A DNA stretch of 64,000 nucleotides from Rhodopirellula sp. SM50. Its GTDB lineage: Bacteria; Planctomycetota; Planctomycetia; Pirellulales; Pirellulaceae. The stretch lies in NCBI RefSeq assembly GCF_002289565.1, contig NZ_NTFY01000036.1, positions 1-64,000 of the forward strand, written 5' to 3'. The notes under the pieces were generated by a model. The model searched no databases. It worked only from the letters and a program-made list of their open reading frames with translations, and was not told the DNA's origin. The position numbers were made by a program, and so were the translations under genes. Below are positions 28,905-39,387 of the stretch, one piece after another. Positions within the stretch are counted from its first letter, which is position 1. Each line of letters opens with the position of its first letter.

Positions 28905-29636
28905 TTACGTCGCAGCCGCTGTCCAAATCGTCAGCGTCGCTTTGTTTTGCAACAGATCGATCGACTTGACTTCGATTTTCGTGACGTCCATGCCGAGCCG
29001 GTTCCGCAGATCGGCCAACAAGGTTTCTCGATGCGAGTCGCCCAGCCATTCCAGCCGGTCATACTCGATCGTGTACTTAGGCGCCTTTTTGCCGCCGCCG
29101 GACTTTCCGTTTCCATTCCCGCTGCCGTTTCCATTGGCGGCACCATTTGCAGTTCCGTTGGCCTCGGAGGTCAACTCAGCAGGCACCCTGCCGACGATCC
29201 ATTCCTTGAGCATCGTGGTGGCGAAAATCACCGAGTTGACCAGCGCGATCTCGGCATAACTGGTCTTCTTGTTGGCCAGCGAGTTGATCACGCCGATCCC
29301 GATCACGATGAACAGGTACGTCATCTCCTTGGGGCGAATGGCGTCGGTTCGGTAGCGGAGCACGCCGAAGACGGCAAACAATCCCAACGCCAGGCCGAGG
29401 TCCAGTTCCAGCTTTTTCATCGTGAAACAGATGAAGAACACGATCACGTTGAGCATCACCGCGGTGAACGCGAACTCCCGTTCCCGCTGGTTGGGGTAGA
29501 TCGCAAACACAACGATCAGCAACAGGAATGCGAGATCGATTCCGAACCGCACCAGCAGCTTGAAAACGTCGTCGTCAAACAGTGGGATCTCCAGGAACTC
29601 CATGGGCCGATTCAGTGTTGAGCGTCGATCGGTCAC
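28905..29636 (-). CDS. DUF4956 membrane protein
   Basis: 243 aa; an internal ATG at 29603 (MEFLEIPLF) is an alternative start giving 232 aa. Four transmembrane helices are visible: FGIDLAFLLLIVVFAIY, FTAVMLNVIVFFICFTM, LGLALGLFAVFGVLRYR and MTYLFIVIGIGVINSL. The conserved LRYRTDAI.PKEMTYLF core marks DUF4956. A Gly/Asn-rich linker (about 160-180) leads to a soluble C-terminal domain. DUF4956 genes commonly neighbour CotH genes and VTC-type polyphosphate polymerase genes; here CotH is 67 bases downstream but no VTC gene is nearby. The function is unknown. Confidence 0.9.
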   Translation of the reverse strand: MTDRRSTLNRPMEFLEIPLFDDDVFKLLVRFGIDLAFLLLIVVFAIYPNQREREFAFTAVMLNVIVFFICFTMKKLELDLGLALGLFAVFGVLRYRTDAIRPKEMTYLFIVIGIGVINSLANKKTSYAEIALVNSVIFATTMLKEWIVGRVPAELTSEANGTANGAANGNGSGNGNGKSGGGKKAPKYTIEYDRLEWLGDSHRETLLADLRNRLGMDVTKIEVKSIDLLQNKATLTIWTAAAT

Positions 29637-30094
29637 GATCGACGATGGTTTGATGGAAGAGAAGTCCGAGCGAGCCCCGTTCGGGTCTCACAAAGGGCAA
29701 TGCGAAAACGATTCTGGAATCGGGCCAGAAAACTTGAAGAAAAGATGAAGATCACGCCGGGGCCGCCTCCGACCGGCACGGCAGGGCGCAAGACTTGTTC
29801 CCCGGCTCCGCCTGGAAACACGCTGTGGATCATCGATGAGCACGGAGCGGTTGGGCATCAAAAACACGATTGACATCAGCCGATTCGCGCAAGCGTTCGG
29901 GCCTCGGCAACGACGGAGGGCCCGTAGGCTGGCGCCAAACGGCTGATCCCAAGAAGTCCCCAAGGGAATTGAAACCGCCAAGATCCAGCGAATGATTGCA
30001 CGTTTCAACGGAGAGACTTTTGCGCAGCCCAGGCGGAGCCTGGGAACGAGTCGCGAAGATCGCGAAAGTCCGGCCCACCACCGGCATCCCCGCG
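29637..30094. other. Intergenic region with a TCAGCCGTTTGGCGC repeat
   Basis: No gene is evident in this 458-base gap. 29918-29951 holds an inverted copy of the element seen at 39135-39235 (GGGCCCGTAGGCTGGCGCCA then AACGGCTGATCCC). A GCCCAGGCGGAGCCTGGG hairpin lies near 30026-30043, just past the kinase stop, and may end its transcript. Confidence 0.6.
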
Positions 30095-32536
30095 TCAGAA
30101 GGACGCTTCGCCGGCTTCGATCTGGCTGCGGCCACGCTGTTGGATCTCCCGCAGCCGCGGGTCATCCGCCGGTGCAAATCCGGTCAGCAGAATCGAGGCT
30201 TCGCGGTGCAACAATTGGCATTCGATCCAGTCAAACCAAGGGATCGGCATCGACCCGACGGGGCCTTGTTCCATCGATTGCGTCAGCGCGTCGATTTCCT
30301 GTTGCGACCGCTCAAACGCTTCCCGGGCTCGATCGGCGTCGCCGACGCGGTGGTACGCCATCGCCAGCGCCGGATACACGGGTTGCATGTTCCGCCATCG
30401 ATCGTCGGTCAACGCATCGTTCAGCGACGCGACGGCTTCGTCGTACCGTTTCGCTCGGTACATGGCGATTGCGGTCGTGTAGAGGATCACGCCGCGTGGA
30501 ATCCGCAGGCGTCGCAATTCATCCGGTCGGAGCGGTCCGCCGTCGCGCGGTCGACCCGGATCACGGAACGGTGGAGGTCGCCCGTCGGTTCGTTCGGGTG
30601 GTCCGCCAGCCGGTGGTCCGCCAGCCGGTGGTCCGCTGCGGTCCCAGGGCGCAAATCGTGGCGAACGTTGCGATTGCTGGAAGTGTTCGTCGTCCATTTC
30701 GGCGAGGAACGCCACCGCTTGTTCGGCCAACTGTTCCGGGTCTCCGACCGGATCGCTGGCCAGCACACAGCTGCGAATCAGTGACATCGAGGGGCGTTCG
30801 CCCCGCTGCTCGGCCTGCTGCAACAGCGCCGTGCAGTACTCGCGATAAGTGTCGGTGTCGCCGGTCAGCAGAAACAGTTGCGGGATGGCCCAATTGGCCG
30901 GGTTATCGTCGGGCACGCCCAACTCGATGGCTTGGGAGAAATCTCGCGCCGCCAAGTCCCACAAGCCCAGTTTGACCTCCAGCGATGCGCGTTCGGTCCA
31001 GGCGTTGTAGTAGTTGGGTTGTCGCTTGATCGCCTCGGTGAAATCGGCGTAGGCGGCTGCCCAGCGTTGGCCATCGACATGGGCCCGGCCGCTGGTGACC
31101 AGCACGTTGGCCTCCTTCATGGTCGTGGCGAATTGAGCGATTTCTTCACGTGCCGCGTCCGCTTCCTGTTGCAGTTGAAGCGCCTTCTGCAAGGCCGCGT
31201 CTTTTTCGTTGCGCTCGCCGAAGGCCACCGACGCCTGCCACAGGCTGACGGCGGTTCCCAAAATCATGGCCGCGGCGATCAGCGAAACCGTGACGAGGGC
31301 TGCTTTGTTGCGGCGTGCGAACTTGCTGAGTTGATAAAGCTGGGACGGTGGCCGCGCTTCGATCGGTTGCTCGGCGAGAAAACGCCGCACATCGTCGGCC
31401 AGTTCGCTGGCCGAAGCGTACCGCCGGCCGCGATCCTTTTCCAACGCTTTCATGACGATCCAGTCCAAATCGCCGCGGACCGCCGAGGACAACGGCAGCG
31501 GGTTTCGAACGCGCGTCGCCGACCTTGTGGAAAGCGCCGCCGCGACCGTGGTCAGCCGCGTGCTCGGCTTGGGCGGGTCGACTTCGCGAATGATGCGACG
31601 GACCTCATCCAGACCGACAGAATTAAATTGCTCACGTTCGAAAGGCGTTGATCCGGTCAGCAATTCGTACAGCAGCACGCCGAGCGAGTAGATGTCGCTC
31701 CGGGTGTCGATGTCCAGCCCGCTCATCTCGGCCTGTTCGGGGCTCATGTACAGCGGGGTTCCGATCATGGCCGTGAATCGGGTGTAGATCGTCTTGTCGG
31801 TCAAACTTTGACCGATCGCTTTGGCGACACCGAAATCGATGATTTTGGGGACGGGCGTTTCGTCGTGAAGCGTCACCAGAACGTTGGACGGTTTGATGTC
31901 GCGATGCACGACGCCTTTTTGATGAGCATGCTGAACGGCACGACACACCGTGGTGAAAATCTCCAGACGCTGTCGCAAACTGAGCTCGTGTTGGTCGCAG
32001 AATTCCGTGATCGGAACGCCACGGACGAGTTCCATGACAAAGTAGGGCCGGCCGGTCGCTGTCGTCCCGGCGTCGAAGGCACGGGCAATGTTCGGATGGT
32101 CCATCATCGCAAGCGCCTGCCGTTCCGCCTCGAATCGGGCGATCACGTCACGCGAGTCCATCCCCGGCTTGACGACTTTTAAGGCGACCTTCCGACGGAC
32201 CGGCCGTTGTTGCTCGGCGACAAAGACCAAGCCGAAACCGCCTTCACCAATCTGCTCCATCAACCGATACGGGCCGATCAATGTGCCTGGGCCTTCCACG
32301 ATCGGCCGGTTCAATTGGAGCGTCTCGCTCAGATCCTGGGTTGAATCTGGAGCCAGGATCGCGACGGGGTGGTCGAGCGGATTTTCCGGCAACGCATGGG
32401 CACCGAGTAGTTTTTCCACGGACGCCCGAAGCTCGGCGTTGCCGGCACAGGCCTTGTCCAGATACCCCGCACGGGCCTCTGCGGACTCCAGATCGAGGGC
32501 TTCGAGAAAGATGGATTGTTCTGACGATTCATGCAT
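30095..32536 (-). CDS. Transmembrane serine/threonine protein kinase with TPR domain
   Basis: 813 aa. The kinase domain covers about residues 90-390 with all key residues: glycine loop IGEGGFG, K120 in [13 protein letters not shown] with D213, DFG at 234-236 and [11 protein letters not shown] single membrane helix at about 412-434 ([18 protein letters not shown]) puts the rest outside. The exported part has coiled-coil (about 440-480) and TPR-like repeats ([33 protein letters not shown]), plus a GGPPA repeat linker encoded by 15-bp repeats. The sigma-factor gene lies 139 bases upstream, a pairing typical of planctomycetes. Targets are unknown. Confidence 0.94.
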   Translation of the reverse strand: MHESSEQSIFLEALDLESAEARAGYLDKACAGNAELRASVEKLLGAHALPENPLDHPVAILAPDSTQDLSETLQLNRPIVEGPGTLIGPYRLMEQIGEGGFGLVFVAEQQRPVRRKVALKVVKPGMDSRDVIARFEAERQALAMMDHPNIARAFDAGTTATGRPYFVMELVRGVPITEFCDQHELSLRQRLEIFTTVCRAVQHAHQKGVVHRDIKPSNVLVTLHDETPVPKIIDFGVAKAIGQSLTDKTIYTRFTAMIGTPLYMSPEQAEMSGLDIDTRSDIYSLGVLLYELLTGSTPFEREQFNSVGLDEVRRIIREVDPPKPSTRLTTVAAALSTRSATRVRNPLPLSSAVRGDLDWIVMKALEKDRGRRYASASELADDVRRFLAEQPIEARPPSQLYQLSKFARRNKAALVTVSLIAAAMILGTAVSLWQASVAFGERNEKDAALQKALQLQQEADAAREEIAQFATTMKEANVLVTSGRAHVDGQRWAAAYADFTEAIKRQPNYYNAWTERASLEVKLGLWDLAARDFSQAIELGVPDDNPANWAIPQLFLLTGDTDTYREYCTALLQQAEQRGERPSMSLIRSCVLASDPVGDPEQLAEQAVAFLAEMDDEHFQQSQRSPRFAPWDRSGPPAGGPPAGGPPERTDGRPPPFRDPGRPRDGGPLRPDELRRLRIPRGVILYTTAIAMYRAKRYDEAVASLNDALTDDRWRNMQPVYPALAMAYHRVGDADRAREAFERSQQEIDALTQSMEQGPVGSMPIPWFDWIECQLLHREASILLTGFAPADDPRLREIQQRGRSQIEAGEASF

Positions 32537-32675
32537 TTTGATTCGGCCGCGAAATGACTTCGCCGGTACAGAGTCGACAACGTTGGCTGCGTCGACGGCG
32601 CAGACGCAACTCGATTTTATCTGTCATGCGAAATCCAGCTTCGAAGCGGGCCAAAAAAATCCGCCGAGACGAAAG

Positions 32676-33260
32676 TTACTCCGTGTCCTCCATCTCACGC
32701 CGCAACCAGGCGCGGGCGTATGCCCAGTTTCGTTTGGCCGTCCGTGGCGAGACGTTCAAGACCTTGGCGGTTTGGTCGATCGTCAGCCCCGTGAAGTATC
32801 GTAGTTGCACCAAGCGGGCCAGGTCGTCGTCGAGCGCTGCCAGTCGCGTCAGCGCCTCATCAAGCGCCAACAGGCTGTCCTGGTCGTCGGGGTCCAGCAA
32901 TGCGTCGCCGTCCTGCAGTTCGTTTTTCGCTAAATTGCCGCCGCGTTTGACGCTTTTTCGCCGTCTGGCGTTCTCGATCAAGATTCTCCGCATCGCTTCG
33001 GCCGCGGCGGCGAAAAAATGTCCCCGGCTGTCCCACTGCTCGGCCGCTTGATCGGCAACCTCATTCCCGATCAACCTCAGAAAGGCTTCGTGGACCAGTG
33101 CCGTCGGCTGCAAGGTATGTCCGGGCGATTCCTGCGACATCTTTCGCGCAGCCAATCGTCTCAGCTCGTCGTAAACCAGCGGCAATAACCGGTTGGCCGC
33201 TTGCGGGTCGCCATCATCGATCGCTTGCAAAATTTGCGTGACATCATCATCCATGGCCAC
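32676..33260 (-). CDS. ECF-type RNA polymerase sigma factor (TIGR02999-like)
   Basis: 194 aa; the first ATG is at 33260, with another at 33254. Region 2 reads LLPLVYDELRRLAARKM, with LQPTALVHEAFLRL and AAAEAMRRILIENARRR between; region 4 is LVQLRYFTGLTIDQTAKVLN followed by VSPRTAKRNWAYARAWL. This is the planctomycete ECF group that lacks a classical anti-sigma factor and is found beside Ser/Thr kinases, which are thought to control it by phosphorylation. The kinase is next on the same strand. Its target promoters cannot be told from the window. Confidence 0.93.
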   Translation of the reverse strand: MAMDDDVTQILQAIDDGDPQAANRLLPLVYDELRRLAARKMSQESPGHTLQPTALVHEAFLRLIGNEVADQAAEQWDSRGHFFAAAAEAMRRILIENARRRKSVKRGGNLAKNELQDGDALLDPDDQDSLLALDEALTRLAALDDDLARLVQLRYFTGLTIDQTAKVLNVSPRTAKRNWAYARAWLRREMEDTE

Positions 33261-33347
33261 AGTATAGAGCGACCTTGGGCGGAGAGCACGTGCCGGCGGA
33301 GGGCAGCTGGGAACCGCTGTTGCCAGATGACTGGAAAAGCGCGACCT

Positions 33348-36300
33348 CTAACGAGACGGGGGTGATGCTTCGGTTTCGAATCGCATTTCACCCCACAGAT
33401 TCGGCGAAAGCATGATTTCGCCGGGAATGTCATCCACCAAACCGGTGCTTTTGTTGGACCAATACGAACGCAAATTGGTGTCCGTGCCTTCGGCATCGCC
33501 GTAGGTGACGCCGAAATCCGCGCGATAGGTTTGTCCGGGCTGGGGATGCAGACCGAGATCGCTGAGCAAGACGGAGACCTTGACTTCGTAACCGCCGCCG
33601 CTGGTTGTGGCTTCGATCGCCGCATCGGGCAGCCGCCGAACGTCGTCGACGGTTTCACCGCGCCAGGGCGATGTGAATTCGACGGGGTTCCTGCCGCCCC
33701 GTTTGCGGTGTTCGTACAGGACCGCGATCGGATGGCCGTCCAACGGCGCGATCATCAAACGTTTGTCTCCTTCGTCAGGACCGCTGCGTTTGGGCGAGAG
33801 CTGCGGGTCGGTCGCGAGTTGTAGATCGACCGAGTCGCCGGTCGCAAACAGCTTGGTCCAGTCGCGGCCGTTGTTGATCCACGGCGATCGATCTTCCACC
33901 CGATAATGAAGGTGCAGATGGGTGGCATCGACATTCAAGTCCAGCTGAACGCGGAACTTGCCACTCTTGTCCCAATGCAATGTTCCAGGCACGTCGACTT
34001 TTTTCGCCGTCTGACTTTCCGCAACGCGTCGCAGGTTTTGCCGTTGGGCCGCAAGGATCTGTTCTTTGCTGACGTTGATCGATCCGGAGAGGCGCGTGAT
34101 GTTGTTCAACCCCGTCAGTTCATAGATGCGGTACGGTCCGTGGCCGATCTGCACAAAATACCGCCCGTCGGTCTCGGAGCGACCAAAGCTGCCGCCGAAG
34201 ATTTCGCCGCCCAGCCGGTATTCGTTGTTCTGGTAACTCACACGAACGTCAACGAAGGCCTCGTCGAGATACAGCCCATCGCTGGTCAGCAGGAAGCAGC
34301 GTCCGTGGTTGCCGTTCAAGAAGAACACGTCGCTTTGATCGTCCAGCGGCGCCAGGCCGAGAATGCCGAGTGTTCCCTGCATCACGCCGGGTTCGGGCAG
34401 TGGCGCGTCGTGTGATCCATGGACGTTGCTCCACCGGTTCGGAAAACTCCAGAGCGATGTTCGTGGTTCGCGCGGTGGACCGAACGATTTGACCGCGGAG
34501 CGGTCGATCGCGGTTTGATACGCATTCATTTCCGGATCGGAATTAAAAATAAAACGTCCGAAACGATCTCGCACCGTGGGCACGTCGTTGCGTTTGTAGC
34601 CGGGCGTCAGGTCGATCGGCGTTGCCTCGGCAATCGCTTCATCCAAGGTGGGGTAATTGGGCACGCCGTTGCGCAGGAAGCCGCGCGGTCGGATCGCCAC
34701 GATTGACACTTGCTGGCCCTCGGCTAGCGGCAAGTACAGTGTCAATGACGTTTGCAGATGCCCCCAGGCTCCACCGCCCAACGCCAGATTGTCGCCGCAA
34801 AAATCAAACTCGTTCGGTTGTGTTTGGCCGTCGCCATTGCGATCGACCCACAACACGCCCATGCCGCGCTGGGACCACGGTTTACCGTCGCCCTTGGTGC
34901 CAGGCTTTTCCTGGGCCCGTTTCTCCGGCCATTTGGCGTAGAACGCATCGATGTAGGCTTGTGGCGGGGCCCATTGGCAACCATAGGCAAATTGATGCGT
35001 GTCGGCCACCGCGACGAGGTCGTGGAGAGTCCCGTCGGGAAGGACTTCAGAGATCAATGAAATCTTCCCGCGGGCGCAGACAAAGGTCCGGCCGGCTTCA
35101 CGGAAAAAGAGATAGCTGTGTGGTTCGTAGTTGCCGAAATGGCCTTCTTGCAACGACAAGATGTGAGTCGGCCGCGCCGTGCCTTGATCCACATCGACAT
35201 CCCAGAAACAGCCCAACCCGATCCAGCGGCGTGGGTTCTCGGGATCGAATCCCGAACCGTCGCCTCCGTAATGTGGCATGCCGAACTTTTCAAGGACGAC
35301 CTCGCTTGTCGACGCCGCATCCCACGCCAGAATCCGTTTCGGGTTCCAGCGTTTTTCCGTCACCCAGAGTTTGCCGGCGGGTCCGAACACAAGTCCGGCG
35401 GGATGGACCATTCGCTTTGGATCGTAGGCCCCCTGATACGGCCCGCCGGGGGCGCCGATCGTCGCGACCAAGCGGCCGTCCGCGGTAAAGCGATGAATCT
35501 GGTGCGAGTTGGCGTCGCTGACCAAGAGGTCGCCATTGGGTGCGACCGTGATGCCGCTGAGTTGGGGTTCGCTTTCCGAGCCGGGGGCAATCTGTGCGGA
35601 GAGAACAAGGGACTTGCCATCGCGGAGTCGCACCACACCTTGATCGGTTGCCGCGTAGATTTCCGGCCCGGCGGTCAGATGCCGAACACCGGGCAGCGGC
35701 AGGGATTCCAGCCGATCGCCTGTCGCGGCATCGAGCACCAGCACCGCTTGTTTGTCGCGCGAGCCGACATAGAGTTTGCCGTCTTTGACCGCCAGGCCGC
35801 CCAAGTTGAATTCGTCCAGATTCGAATGGTTTGACCCCGGCCCGACCTGCATCGAATCAACTTCTACGGCCCGCCGATTGCCGGGGAATTCCGCGATCTT
35901 TCCCGACTCGATGTCGTAGCGGACGAGGGTGAGTTTCCAGGTTGCCGTCCAGTTGTCGCTGCCAAGATCAACCCCCTTGGTCCCGCCCCAGGTGAACCCA
36001 TCCTGGGCGCAGTACAGATACTTGTCGTCGACTGCGATGGCGTCGTGTCCGATACCGTAACCGTGCAGGTGTTCGTAGCCTTGAACGAAGTTGCCATCGG
36101 CGTCCAACGCGACCAGCGCCCAACCGCCTTCGGTCACCGGCGCGGCAAAGAAAACGAGTGTGCCGTTGGTGGCGGCGTGATGAAAGGTGCTGTGGTTGGG
36201 ACCCCACGAGGCGGTCGTGTCCTCGCCACCGTTGGCAAAGTTCATTCGATAGACCGGTTCGATTCCCGGGTGGGTGATCCCGCGCCAGCGATAACGTCCC

Positions 36301-38648
36301 GGCGGAACCAGTTTGCCTTGGTCGTCCAGCCCATCCCAAACCAGCGTCTGCCGTCCGCCGGAAAACGAACGCCCTGCCACGAGATTCCGCACCCGCCGTC
36401 CAGATTTATTTTCGATGACCACCGTCGCTTTGCCGATCGAAGGCTGCTGAAATGCGATACGGATTTCTTGCCGCCGGCCGCTCACCCCTTCGCGGTAATC
36501 CACCAGATCAAACGGTGCCCAATCCGCGGGATCGTCGGAGAACGGCGCGTGAATGGCGCGATGGTCTTGGAACCCGAATCGTTCTCGCTGTCGGGGCGTC
36601 TCAACGGCCGCCGCTAAACGAAAGTCAGACCAGTCACCGGCGGGCACGCGAAAACCAAGCTGCCATCGCGTCGGCATTCCCTCTTGTTCGGTCGCTGCGG
36701 ATCGATCGACTGCCTGGACAGCTTGCCATTGAGTCCCGCCGGTCAACACAAACGTCTGTTTGGCGTTTGCGATGCCAATTCGGATCTCGGGTTTGGATTC
36801 CGCCCGCGTGCGGACCGAGACGACCAGTCCCCGTGTGTCGGGGGTGATGGCGAGGGCGAAGGGTAAACCAGCGGGGCGACTGAAGTCCTGGAAATCGGCA
36901 TCAGTGTGGAGCTGTGTTTCGGCCGGTTGGATTGTCCGTGCTTGTGCGTGAGGGACGGTCGGATCGGCGGTCTGTTCGGCGAGCTGAAGTTTGACCAGAC
37001 GCTGGCGGCCCGCTTCGTAAACCACCACACGATCGCCCGACACCGCCACGTGCGTGGGCAAGCCGAGTCGGTTTTGGCTCGCCACTTCAGACAGACCGGC
37101 ATCAAACAGACGCAGCATCCCGCCGGCGGAATCACACACCGCCAACCGCCGACCGTCGCTGTGGACATACGCCTGTCCATCGTATTCCGCGATCCGTGAA
37201 GCTTCCGTCCATCGTTGGTCGCCGTCACGTTGGTAGGCGATGACCGTTCCACCGTCGGCGACAATCAATCGGCCATCCAACCAGGCAAGACTCGTACAGT
37301 TTTTCAGTCCTTCGATGACGACCGGTTCGGGTTTCGAACGCTGACGTCCGTCCGCTGTGAGGCCCACTTCAATCGCTTGGCCGCCTTGCTGGACCACCAG
37401 CAGCGAAAAACCGTTGTCGTACGGAATGGCCGCCGCACCGCTGACCGATTCCGCCAGTTCCAGATCGGTCGCGCGTCTGCTCTCCAAGTGCGACCAACCA
37501 CTGTCATCAATGCACGCGCCGATCGCAAGTTGCACATCGTTGTAATGCTTCTTCAACACACACAGCGTCTGGCCGTTCAAGACGACCGGTTGTGCGTGAA
37601 CGTCCGTCTCTTTGTCGCCCACCGTGTGCGGCACTTCGCAGGTATGGTCCCACCGCCAACTCCCCCGCGGCGTCCAGATATTGCCCCGCTCATCGAGCGC
37701 GACGCCGGTCAAATTCGCCAACGCTCCGATGCGGCGGGCCAATTCGAACCGCTGTTCCACATCGTTCCAGCGTAGCAATTGAACGACGCCGGCGAGCCCC
37801 GACACGGCGTAGACATCGTCGCGGACGTGCACCAGTCCGCGCCCGTTGGTCAGATCGGCACTCTCGGGCAGATACCCGATAAACGATCCCGACGCTCCGC
37901 CCAGCACCACTCCCGGTTCCGGTTCGAACCGTTCGTTCATGCGATGGATCGTGCCATGCCAACCGTGAGCGTACCAATGCCGCCCAATCTGTTGTGGTCG
38001 TTCGCCGCGAAAGTCTTTGGGGAATCCGGTCACCACGACACCGTCCCGCCATGCCTGCACTTGCTTGCCGTCGAAGGCATAGACGGTCCCGTTGTCGCCG
38101 ACGTGCAGTGCGAACAAATCCGATCCAGGCTGCGCGATGTTCGTCCGCGCATCGGTCGACGGATCGAACCAGAACAGCTGATCCTGATGCTTGTCAAACA
38201 CCACCACGCGACCCTCAAACGCATTGGACGAAATCACATCTGCCTGGACGTCCAATCGCTGCGGGATGGAATCTGTGACCGCGTCGAGCGGCAGGGAGTA
38301 GAGGGCGTTTCGGATTCTCATCAACAGGACGTCGCCGACACGTGTCAATTGATCGTTGCGGTCGGTCGATTCGGTCAGTGGGTAGCTTGCCAACAACCGT
38401 CCGTCGAGCGCATACCGGTTCAATCGCGTCGATCCACCCCGCTCCCAAATCGCCGCGTCGTCGTCGATGACGGGACCCATTCCCGCCGCCGGCTGATCGG
38501 CAAAGTTCACCAGCGACGGACCGCTCTCCCCTGAATTCCCTAGCACTCCGGCGAAGACGAGTTCCTCGGCAGACGCCGGATCTGGCGGCTGGACGGCGGC
38601 AACCATCAACAAAACAGAACTCGTCAAAACAACAGGTAGCGTCTTCAT
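33348..38648 (-). CDS. Giant secreted beta-propeller/FlgD-Ig-like/CBM9-like protein
   Basis: 1766 aa from the ATG at 38648 (an ATG at 38657 adds three residues); the signal peptide is [17 protein letters not shown]. Residues about 30-560 are propeller repeats. An FlgD-like Ig domain follows ([40 protein letters not shown]). A second set of NHL/PQQ-like blades spans about 820-1280 ([40 protein letters not shown]). A CBM9-like C-terminal region follows (about 1560-1750; [20 protein letters not shown]). No catalytic signature is seen. Downstream on the same strand, 87 bases on, is the ECF sigma/kinase pair. Confidence 0.85.
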   Translation of the reverse strand: MKTLPVVLTSSVLLMVAAVQPPDPASAEELVFAGVLGNSGESGPSLVNFADQPAAGMGPVIDDDAAIWERGGSTRLNRYALDGRLLASYPLTESTDRNDQLTRVGDVLLMRIRNALYSLPLDAVTDSIPQRLDVQADVISSNAFEGRVVVFDKHQDQLFWFDPSTDARTNIAQPGSDLFALHVGDNGTVYAFDGKQVQAWRDGVVVTGFPKDFRGERPQQIGRHWYAHGWHGTIHRMNERFEPEPGVVLGGASGSFIGYLPESADLTNGRGLVHVRDDVYAVSGLAGVVQLLRWNDVEQRFELARRIGALANLTGVALDERGNIWTPRGSWRWDHTCEVPHTVGDKETDVHAQPVVLNGQTLCVLKKHYNDVQLAIGACIDDSGWSHLESRRATDLELAESVSGAAAIPYDNGFSLLVVQQGGQAIEVGLTADGRQRSKPEPVVIEGLKNCTSLAWLDGRLIVADGGTVIAYQRDGDQRWTEASRIAEYDGQAYVHSDGRRLAVCDSAGGMLRLFDAGLSEVASQNRLGLPTHVAVSGDRVVVYEAGRQRLVKLQLAEQTADPTVPHAQARTIQPAETQLHTDADFQDFSRPAGLPFALAITPDTRGLVVSVRTRAESKPEIRIGIANAKQTFVLTGGTQWQAVQAVDRSAATEQEGMPTRWQLGFRVPAGDWSDFRLAAAVETPRQRERFGFQDHRAIHAPFSDDPADWAPFDLVDYREGVSGRRQEIRIAFQQPSIGKATVVIENKSGRRVRNLVAGRSFSGGRQTLVWDGLDDQGKLVPPGRYRWRGITHPGIEPVYRMNFANGGEDTTASWGPNHSTFHHAATNGTLVFFAAPVTEGGWALVALDADGNFVQGYEHLHGYGIGHDAIAVDDKYLYCAQDGFTWGGTKGVDLGSDNWTATWKLTLVRYDIESGKIAEFPGNRRAVEVDSMQVGPGSNHSNLDEFNLGGLAVKDGKLYVGSRDKQAVLVLDAATGDRLESLPLPGVRHLTAGPEIYAATDQGVVRLRDGKSLVLSAQIAPGSESEPQLSGITVAPNGDLLVSDANSHQIHRFTADGRLVATIGAPGGPYQGAYDPKRMVHPAGLVFGPAGKLWVTEKRWNPKRILAWDAASTSEVVLEKFGMPHYGGDGSGFDPENPRRWIGLGCFWDVDVDQGTARPTHILSLQEGHFGNYEPHSYLFFREAGRTFVCARGKISLISEVLPDGTLHDLVAVADTHQFAYGCQWAPPQAYIDAFYAKWPEKRAQEKPGTKGDGKPWSQRGMGVLWVDRNGDGQTQPNEFDFCGDNLALGGGAWGHLQTSLTLYLPLAEGQQVSIVAIRPRGFLRNGVPNYPTLDEAIAEATPIDLTPGYKRNDVPTVRDRFGRFIFNSDPEMNAYQTAIDRSAVKSFGPPREPRTSLWSFPNRWSNVHGSHDAPLPEPGVMQGTLGILGLAPLDDQSDVFFLNGNHGRCFLLTSDGLYLDEAFVDVRVSYQNNEYRLGGEIFGGSFGRSETDGRYFVQIGHGPYRIYELTGLNNITRLSGSINVSKEQILAAQRQNLRRVAESQTAKKVDVPGTLHWDKSGKFRVQLDLNVDATHLHLHYRVEDRSPWINNGRDWTKLFATGDSVDLQLATDPQLSPKRSGPDEGDKRLMIAPLDGHPIAVLYEHRKRGGRNPVEFTSPWRGETVDDVRRLPDAAIEATTSGGGYEVKVSVLLSDLGLHPQPGQTYRADFGVTYGDAEGTDTNLRSYWSNKSTGLVDDIPGEIMLSPNLWGEMRFETEASPPSR

Positions 38649-38745
38649 CTCATTCATTCTGCTATCGCGAGGACTGACCGGATCATCATTATCATCATCG
38701 CCGGACTCTTACAAAGGTTTTGGGGAGTGCCATCGCCGGGCCGAA

Positions 38746-38859
38746 TCAGGATCCCAAGATCGCTTCGATGTTTTCGGTAGGCCTGCCGATCGCAGCCTTG
38801 CCGTTGTGCACCACGATCGGCCGTTCGATCAACCTGGGATTGTGATAAAGTTTCGTCAT
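38746..38859 (-). pseudogene. Arsenate reductase (ArsC-like) C-terminal fragment
   Basis: Thirty-seven codons reading MTKLYHNPRLIERPIVVHNG and KAAIGRPTENIEAIL, then a stop at 38746. This matches the C-terminus of the ArsC/Spx arsenate reductase family, in particular the RPIV and GRP signatures. An in-frame TAA lies just upstream, and the N-terminal catalytic Cys region is missing, so only the tail survives. The 38658-39387 gap holds no intact gene; besides this fragment it contains the repeats listed separately. Confidence 0.85.
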
Positions 38860-39134
38860 CGCATCTTATGAATTGGAGTGGCTCTTGGTTGCACGCGCCG
38901 TCAGCGGCATCTTAACCCGTGGCAGGCATCGGTTATAAATGCCGCCCGCGCCATTCGCTCACCAGATGGTTGATTAAACGGATGTCCATTGATCAACGTG
39001 ATGATGCCGGCCCGAACACGTAAGCGAGGGCGCTGCGTGGACCCTTGTTTTTGAGCGTGGGATTTTGTCAACAAGCTGACGCGTTTGCCGGTGGACGGGA
39101 CACTTGCCGCTCGCTGACCGGGCTGCCGATTTAA

Positions 39135-39235
39135 TCAGCCGTTTGGCGCGAGCCTACGGGCCCTGGTGCGTTTTCTTCGCGCGACGTGCCCGTACGCTCG
39201 CGCGACATGCCCGTACGCTCGCGCGAAACGGCTGA
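39135..39235. repeat. 101-bp inverted repeat with internal 21-bp tandem units
   Basis: A 27-base left arm (TCAGCCGTTTGGCGCGAGCC..) pairs with the right arm ending at 39235 (..CGCGCGAAACGGCTGA) with two mismatches. Between them a 21-bp unit, GCGCGAC[GA]TGCCCGTACGCT, is repeated about twice. The same arm sequence is found inverted at 29918-29951, so this is a dispersed family. Confidence 0.88.
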
Positions 39236-39268
39236 TCCCACGTGTGATCGGATGAATTCAACAGGCCG

Positions 39269-39375
39269 TGACGCTTCCCGCTGGTGTGGTGACGCGCCGC
39301 TCGCTGACGCTTCCCGCTGGTGTTGTGACGCGCCGCTCGCTGACGCGTCCCGCTGGTGTGGTGATGCGGCGCTTG
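39269..39375. repeat. 36-bp tandem repeat, three copies
   Basis: Units start at 39269, 39305 and 39341, each TGACGC[TG]TCCCGCTGGTGT followed by [GT]GTGA[CT]GC[GC] and a GCTCGC-like end. They end about 13 bases before the stop codon of the sulfatase at 39388, so they are downstream of that gene. They look like a minisatellite made from palindromic repeat material. Confidence 0.88.
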
Positions 39376-39387
39376 TTTGCCCGTTGT

